A stretch of DNA of 7,994 nt, taken from the NCBI GenBank assembly GCA_029288515.1, contig JARIHB010000089.1, forward strand, positions 1 to 7,994. The letters run 5' to 3'. The DNA is from Candidatus Saccharimonadota bacterium (GTDB lineage: Bacteria > Patescibacteriota > Saccharimonadia > Saccharimonadales > UBA4665). This document shows, piece after piece, positions 7,165 through 7,994 of the stretch. Made by a program: the position numbers and the translations under genes. How positions within the stretch are numbered: position 1 is the first letter of the stretch; each line of letters begins with the position of its first letter. A model generated the notes under the pieces. It saw only the letters and a list, made by a program, of their open reading frames with translations. It was not told the origin of the DNA and searched no databases.

Positions 7165-7180
7165 CTCTATCTGTTATAAT
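7152..7180 (+). promoter_or_regulatory. extended -10 promoter of gltX, probably leaderless
   Basis: TGTTATAAT (7172-7180) is a perfect extended -10 (TGn plus TATAAT). A -35-like TTATAA (7152-7157) sits 17 bp upstream. Only 7 nt separate the -10 box from the ATG at 7188, so transcription should start at or next to the A of the start codon. No Shine-Dalgarno is present (TTGCCGGC precedes the ATG), consistent with a leaderless mRNA. Confidence 0.75.
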
Positions 7181-7187
7181 TGCCGGC

Positions 7188-7960
7188 ATGAAGCCTGCAC
7201 GAACACGTTTTGCGCCCAGCCCCACGGGTTTCTTGCACGTGGGCGGCATCCGCACCGCGCTCTTTGCCTGGCTAGTGGCCCGCCAAACTGGCGGCCAGTT
7301 TATATTGCGCTTTGAAGACACCGATAAAAAACGAGAAGTGGAAGGTGCCCGCGAGCACCTCATCTCCAGTTTACGCGCCCTCAATCTTGCCTACGATGAA
7401 GGCCCAGACATTGGCGGGCCGTACGCCCCATACGTACAAAGCGAGCGCCTGGAGCACTACAAACAATGGGCGCAAAAGCTCATCGATGCCGACCATGCCT
7501 ACGCCGACCCGTACAGCCCGGAAGAAGTACAGCGTTTCCGCGAGCAAGCCCAAGCCGCCAAACAACCATTCCTCTACCGCAATCACCGCCCAGAGCAACC
7601 GCCAGCGTGGGATGGCACACAACCGCTGCGTTTCAAATCCAACCCCCAGCCGTACCACTGGCACGACGAAGTAATGGGCGACCTGCACAGCGGCCCGGAA
7701 GTTATCGACGATTTTATACTTATAAAGTCCGACGGGTATCCCACATACAATTTTGCACACATTATCGACGACTTCGAAATGAAAATTACACACGTTATCC
7801 GTGGCCAGGAATTTACAGCCAGTGTACCGAATTATTTGAACCTCTACGAAGCGCTTGCTATTGAGCGTCCCTTAATCGCCACCATGCCCCATATTTTAGG
7901 CCCCGACGGCAAAAAAAAGCTCAGCAAACGCGATGGTGCCAAAGACGTGCTGGATTATAT
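7188..7960 (+). CDS. gltX: glutamyl-tRNA synthetase, 3'-truncated at the contig end
   Basis: Class I aminoacyl-tRNA synthetase that charges tRNA-Glu (and possibly tRNA-Gln in bacteria using the amidotransferase route) in the cytoplasm. The 257 genuine codons cover the Rossmann catalytic core. The HIGH-type motif is in RFAPSPTGFLHVGGIRTAL (HVGG at 17-20), followed by FILRFEDTDKKR, the DGYPTYNFAHIIDD block, VIRGQEF, and the KMSKS-type motif in GKKKLSKRDGA (KLSKR at 244-248). The Cys residues that bind zinc in the E. coli enzyme near residue 100 are absent (AYADPYSPEE), as in many zinc-free bacterial GluRS. The usual HLSNTP block is replaced by EFTASVPNYLNLYEAL, which I associate with CPR-type enzymes. 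The anticodon-binding C-terminal half, roughly 200 residues, is missing because the contig ends in adapter sequence; codons after Tyr257 are not genomic. The start is the ATG right after the extended -10 box. Confidence 0.97.
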
Positions 7961-7994
7961 CTGTCTCTTATACACATCTGACGCTGCCGACGAT
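7961..7994. other. Illumina Nextera transposase adapter (library contamination)
   Basis: CTGTCTCTTATACACATCT (7961-7979) is the Tn5 mosaic end used in Nextera libraries. It is followed directly by GACGCTGCCGACGA (7980-7993), the reverse complement of the read-1 side adapter tail. The final T would be the first index base. The join falls inside gltX right after Asp256-Tyr257, where GluRS sequences normally continue with a conserved segment. This stretch is an artefact of untrimmed reads at a contig end. Confidence 0.97.

Noticed and set aside
7371..7793. 140-codon open frame on the minus strand
   Set aside because: It lies antisense to the unmistakable gltX coding frame and has no recognisable domain.
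7911..7918. Run of eight A in gltX as a possible programmed slippage site
   Set aside because: The frame on both sides encodes the conserved GKKKLSKRDGA motif, so no shift occurs or is needed.
1..7994. tRNA or rRNA genes, CRISPR arrays, insertion sequences, riboswitches
   Set aside because: No regularly spaced direct repeats, transposase frames, terminal inverted repeats or recognisable RNA gene sequences were seen; the only transposon-derived sequence is the library adapter at the end.

Overview
The window looks like one end of a draft contig from a small-genome Gram-positive-type bacterium of the Candidate Phyla Radiation, most likely Saccharibacteria (TM7). This placement is inference, at roughly 60% confidence. 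It rests on a CPR-style glutamyl-tRNA synthetase, a sortase, a single-pass PEGA/beta-propeller surface protein whose favoured start reads MDFLDPQKQKAH, and a Lys/Pro-rich one-TM protein, with no sign of outer-membrane genes. The long frames carry no in-frame TGA, and the visible stops are TAA or TAG, so TGA is not read as an amino acid here (unlike Gracilibacteria and Absconditabacteria). Base composition is near half GC or slightly above.

Layout: (1) 3-620 (+) is the C-terminal part of a sortase with intact His, Cys and Arg. (2) 729-2459 and 2473-4191 (+) are two tandem paralogues of about 575 aa, 13 bp apart. I do not recognise them as a named family. Their shared C-terminal domain has the layout of a JAB1/MPN (JAMM) metalloprotease domain. 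The candidate metal ligands are present in the first copy and substituted in the second. (3) 4188 to about 5675 (-) is a membrane-anchored PEGA plus beta-propeller protein, convergent with the second paralogue and overlapping its stop by 4 bp. (4) 5809-7128 (+), divergent from it, is a Lys/Pro/Ala-rich single-pass membrane protein with a DUF4367-like extracellular domain. (5) 7188-7960 (+) is the first 257 codons of gltX, preceded by a perfect extended -10 box placed so that the mRNA should be leaderless.

The last 33-34 bases (7961-7994) are not genomic. They match the Illumina Nextera transposase adapter, so the gltX frame after codon 257 is an artefact and the contig ends there.

Apart from gltX, the recognisable genes concern the cell envelope: sortase, PEGA/propeller and the DUF4367-like protein. 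The paralogue pair has no signal peptide or membrane segment and is probably cytoplasmic. It is the most novel part of the window, possibly an active/inactive JAMM-like pair co-transcribed from the region after the sortase.
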